Assembly (NCBI GenBank): GCA_002104905.1
Contig: MCFE01000523.1
Location: forward strand, 1 to 62,592
Direction: 5' to 3'
Source of the DNA: Basidiobolus meristosporus CBS 931.73
Taxonomy: Eukaryota > Basidiobolomycota > Basidiobolomycetes > Basidiobolales > Basidiobolaceae
DNA: 62,592 nucleotides
In this document: positions 59,900 through 62,592 of the stretch, piece after piece
Layout: each line of letters begins with the position of its first letter
Position numbering within the stretch: the first letter of the stretch is position 1
Made by a program: the position numbers and the translations under genes
Notes under the pieces: model-generated
Database searches by the model: none
The model's input: the letters and a program-made list of their open reading frames with translations, nothing else
What the model was told of the DNA's origin: nothing

Positions 59900-59968
59900 T
59901 CTGAAAGAAAGGAAAGAAAGAGTAAAAGAAAAGGGAAGGAGAGAAGAAAAAAGGAAGGAGGGAAGAAT
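59900..59968 (+). repeat. Polypurine tract
   Basis: About 70 bp of almost pure A and G on the plus strand (GAAAGAAAGGAAAGAAAGAG and similar), a candidate triplex-forming or nucleosome-excluding stretch. Confidence 0.8.
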
Positions 59969-59984
59969 GGGGTGGGTGGGTGGG
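59969..59984 (+). other. G-quadruplex-type motif
   Basis: GGGGTGGGTGGGTGGG: four G-runs separated by single T bases, a canonical stable G4 pattern. It lies between the polypurine tract and the 86-bp repeats. Confidence 0.8.
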
Positions 59985-59985
59985 A

Positions 59986-60402
59986 AATCTTATAGGTGAA
60001 GGATCTTGTCAAAGATCACATCACTAGGTTAGGGGAGATTGTTAGGGAAGGAGCATCAGGTCAGAAGACCCAATCTTATAGGTGAAGGATCTTGTCAAAG
60101 ATCACATCACTAGGTTAGGGGAGATTGTTAGGGAAGGAGCATCAGGTCAGAAGACCCAATCTTATAGGTGAAGGATCTTGTCAAAGATCACATCACTAGG
60201 TTAGGGGAGATTGTTAGGGAAGGAGCATCAGGTCAGAAGACCCAATCTTATAGGTGAAGGATCTTGTCAAAGATCACATCACTAGGTTAGGGGAGATTGT
60301 TAGGGAAGGAGCATCAGGTCAGAAGACCCAATCTTATAGGTGAAGGATCTTGTTAAAGATCACATCACTAGGTTAGGGGAGATTGTTAGGGAAGGAGCAT
60401 CA
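59986..60402 (+). repeat. Tandem array of 86-bp repeats (4.8 copies)
   Basis: The marker ATCTTATAGGTGAAGGATCT recurs at 59987, 60073, 60159, 60245 and 60331, exactly 86 bp apart. Copies are nearly identical (one C/T change in the last). The fifth copy stops inside GCATCAGG, where the LINE 3' end begins. Confidence 0.92.
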
Positions 60403-62592
60403 GGGGGAGACAGTCACCAACAGGTGAAATCTTTATTTCAGTTGAAACAAAGAAGCCAGCGCTACTGTTGTAGCTTTGATACAAGAGTGTGTAGCTGAGG
60501 GGAATTTGTAGGTAAGTTAATAAGAAGTGATGATAGCTCTTCAGTGCTCAAGACACTGTTCAGTGGGAAGGGGGGTAGCAAGAGAGGTAAGAATGACTTG
60601 TGAACAACATTAATGAGGGGAATGTGATAAGGATTGATATTCATCATAAAGGGAGTGTGCTGCTGCAGATATTGCTGCCAAAGATCTGTCAAGTACTTCA
60701 GGTAGGCCAGCTTGGGTTTTTCTGACTGCAGAATAAAGTGAGCAAACTTCTTGACTTCAGGATCTCCAAGTATAGTTCTCCAGCAGGAGCCAGGTGTTGT
60801 GTGGTGTGTTCTCTTCCAGGCCTTAATCAGTGGGTTGTTGCAGTTGTGAAGTCTGAGGTATAATCTGGTTCTAAGGTAGAGAAGTCTGATCTTATAGGGC
60901 ATAAACCCAAAAGCACCAAGAATAGCATGTCTGTAGGGGCATTCAGGCAAATGAGGCACCAAGGAGGTAATGCACCAAACTGCAAACTTGTCAAGCTTAG
61001 TGCAGTCTCTAGAAGTAAGAGAGAGAAGTGGTAAGCCAAATTCCAGGACAGGGAAGACAAACTGCTTGAGTAGAAGGAGGCAGCTGGGAGCTGAAGTTGT
61101 AGGAGGAGTAACAGCCAACAGCTTGTGGAGTGCCTGTCTTGCAAGGATAATTCTCTTCTTCAGGTGTGCTCCAGAGTCTAGTCCAGTAGGAAGGAAAGGA
61201 AAGCCAAGATATGTAGCAGAAACCTGAGCAGGTAGAGTGGAGTTCTCCAAGTTGATGGGAGAGCCCAAAGGTACTGTCTTTGCAATGGAAAGCTGGAGAT
61301 TATTCTTCTGCAGATACTGGTGGATGGTCTGGGAATCTTGTTGCACATTGGAGGAGGATATTCTGATGTCATCAGCAAAGAGAGTAACCAGGCAGTCAGC
61401 TGAGAGTCTTGGGAAGTCATTCAGGAAGATGGCAAACAGTATAGGACCAAGCACAGAGCCTTGAACCACTCCATTAGGAACTGAGAACACAGCTGATTGC
61501 TCACTTGGGTGCAGAATTCTTGCTTGTGGATCCAGAAACAGAGACCTGACAAGGAGGGTGAGAGAGGTACTGGAGAAGCATTGCAACTTGGACCAAAGCA
61601 GATTTCTGTCAACTGAATCAAAGGCCTTAGTAATATCAAACAGAACAGAGGGATACTTGCACTGGAGAGAGTGATCTTGGCTAAGTATGACTGCATATTC
61701 CAAGGAGAGGCCAGGAACAAAGCCAAACTGTGCAGGATGAAACTTGAGGGAGTCAGAGTAGAGCTCCTGAGCAAGCAGAAGCTCAAACACCTTTCTGCAG
61801 GTGGGCAGCAGAGATATTGGCCTATAGGAGCTAGGATCCAGGTGCTTTCCTTTACCCTTGTACAGTGGCAGAACATTTGCAAAGGACCATTCCTCAGGAG
61901 TAGAAAGCTGGGCTGAGCATTGCTGAAACAGTGGAAGCAGAAGTGCAGACATGGCCTTGGTACTAGTCTTCAGAAGCTCATAAGAGATTGTGTCCACACC
62001 TGGAGCAGTAGAGTAGGGAAGCCTCTTGAGCACATTATGGATTCTCCTTTGATCAAGTGCAAGTGGGATGGGCAGAGTCTTGAAGTCAGGATGAAAGCCA
62101 GGAGTTGAGTACTGCTTTGTAGAGAAGAAGATGTTAGCCAGCTGTTCTGTTGAAGGTAACTTCCTGGAAGAGGGCCTCATTGCTCTGTAGAGTCTTGATA
62201 CTGTTCTTGTTATAGAGTTGGAAGATTGCAGAGGCAAAGAACTCATAATATGATCCCAGAGCTGAGTATGCAGAGTGTGGTGAATTGCCTTGGAGTGGTG
62301 TATTGCTGTCAGGAGGAGTTTCTCTGTTTTTGGGTTAGGGAAACTCAGGTAGCTTTGTTGCAGGGCTGAAACAATGGATTCCCATTTTCTTGAGGTAACA
62401 GCAGTAGTCTTGCAGGGCAGTGAGAGGGAGGCAGACACCAGAATCAGATGCTTCACAAAGAGCCAGGCATAGTTGAGATCATCTGGCAGAGAAAGTAGCA
62501 AACTGGCAAGCTTCAAGTAGTTCCCAAAGTCTTTCTTCTGATTCTTGGTAGCTTTGTGGGTGAGCACAGTAAGTTTGGCAGCTTCTTCTTCA
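60403..62592 (-). mobile_element. LINE (non-LTR retrotransposon), 3' part
   Basis: Minus-strand non-LTR element whose 3' UTR is short (60403-60461) and abuts the 86-bp repeats. It contains the RT frame described separately and continues beyond the window, where an endonuclease domain would be expected. No poly(A) tail is seen at the 3' end; the end is GTCTCCCCC on the minus strand. Confidence 0.85.
60462..62592 (-). CDS. LINE ORF2 reverse transcriptase, partial (5' end outside the window)
   Basis: An open frame of 709 codons running off the window edge without a stop; the first codons visible are acidic (EEEAAKLTV), so no start is inside the window. The RT domain runs in canonical order: LPYSTAPGVDTISYELLK (block 1), LPLYKGKGKHLDPSSYRPIS (block 2), FGFVPGLS, LFDITKAFDSVD (block A), PNGVVQGSVLGPILFAIFLN (block B), and the catalytic LFADDIRISS (block C). 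The C-terminal third (thumb and beyond) shows no RNase H motif. It is likely ORF2 of a Jockey- or Tad-like LINE, but the clade cannot be fixed without the N-terminal endonuclease. The intact frame suggests recent activity. Confidence 0.9.
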   Translation of the reverse strand, partial: EEEAAKLTVLTHKATKNQKKDFGNYLKLASLLLSLPDDLNYAWLFVKHLILVSASLSLPCKTTAVTSRKWESIVSALQQSYLSFPNPKTEKLLLTAIHHSKAIHHTLHTQLWDHIMSSLPLQSSNSITRTVSRLYRAMRPSSRKLPSTEQLANIFFSTKQYSTPGFHPDFKTLPIPLALDQRRIHNVLKRLPYSTAPGVDTISYELLKTSTKAMSALLLPLFQQCSAQLSTPEEWSFANVLPLYKGKGKHLDPSSYRPISLLPTCRKVFELLLAQELYSDSLKFHPAQFGFVPGLSLEYAVILSQDHSLQCKYPSVLFDITKAFDSVDRNLLWSKLQCFSSTSLTLLVRSLFLDPQARILHPSEQSAVFSVPNGVVQGSVLGPILFAIFLNDFPRLSADCLVTLFADDIRISSSNVQQDSQTIHQYLQKNNLQLSIAKTVPLGSPINLENSTLPAQVSATYLGFPFLPTGLDSGAHLKKRIILARQALHKLLAVTPPTTSAPSCLLLLKQFVFPVLEFGLPLLSLTSRDCTKLDKFAVWCITSLVPHLPECPYRHAILGAFGFMPYKIRLLYLRTRLYLRLHNCNNPLIKAWKRTHHTTPGSCWRTILGDPEVKKFAHFILQSEKPKLAYLKYLTDLWQQYLQQHTPFMMNINPYHIPLINVVHKSFLPLLLPPFPLNSVLSTEELSSLLINLPTNSPQLHTLVSKLQQ

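Noticed and set aside
1-62592. CRISPR arrays, bacterial operons or phage functions
   Set aside because: No spaced direct-repeat arrays; gene structure is eukaryotic and the only tandem array is the 86-bp repeat without spacers.

Overview
The window is nuclear DNA of a filamentous fungus. Genes are split by short spliceosomal introns (about 50-105 nt, GT...AG, some with a TACTAAT-like branch site). The proteins are fungal housekeeping types: an Rvs161-type BAR protein, a Whi3/Scw1-type RNA-binding protein, KRE6/SKN1-type GH16 enzymes, a ZRT-type zinc transporter and a PY-motif arrestin. The mobile DNA (Tnp2/CACTA transposase, Ty1/copia elements, a LINE) is also usual for fungal chromosomes. 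I cannot place the species. The mix fits an early-diverging lineage or a basidiomycete better than a compact yeast genome, but that is inference.

Layout. 1-10.2 kb is a nested transposon graveyard: the 5' end of a copia element, a decayed Tnp2 transposase, and a young 3.3-kb non-autonomous LTR element inserted into an older LTR that itself sits against copia pol debris. 11.7-13.0 kb holds a possible leucine-rich-repeat-like gene or relic on the minus strand. 13.6-37.2 kb is the gene island: arrestin (+), a cytochrome P450 (+) convergent with an Rvs161-like BAR gene (-), a large RasGAP-like/Sel1-like gene (+), a small secreted Kre9/Knh1-type protein (+), a Whi3/Scw1-type RRM protein (+), a ZIP transporter (+) and a secreted YcaC-like isochorismatase-fold hydrolase (-). 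39-53.4 kb carries three nearly identical GH16 cell-wall glucan genes, two direct and one inverted, separated by solo LTRs. 54.6-59.1 kb is a copia element broken by two in-frame stops, a nested solo LTR and a 5' truncation. 59.1-62.6 kb holds LINE sequence: an older 3' fragment, a polypurine/G-quadruplex tract, 4.8 copies of an 86-bp tandem repeat, and a LINE with a long open RT frame running off the window.

Themes. One LTR family (about 345-349 bp, termini TGTTGTAA...TTACAACA, 5-bp target duplications) accounts for about a dozen pieces. Its primer-binding site matches the anticodon arm of initiator tRNA-Met, the half-tRNA priming known for Drosophila copia. The non-autonomous element shares this primer site and the polypurine tract, so it was probably mobilised by the copia family. 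Several island genes relate to the cell surface (GH16 x3, Kre9-like, Scw1-like, BAR, ZIP, arrestin). The strongest evolutionary signal is mosaic sharing of synonymous variants among the GH16 copies, which points to gene conversion. I saw no clear tRNA, rRNA or CRISPR. All intron calls were made by eye and need RNA support.
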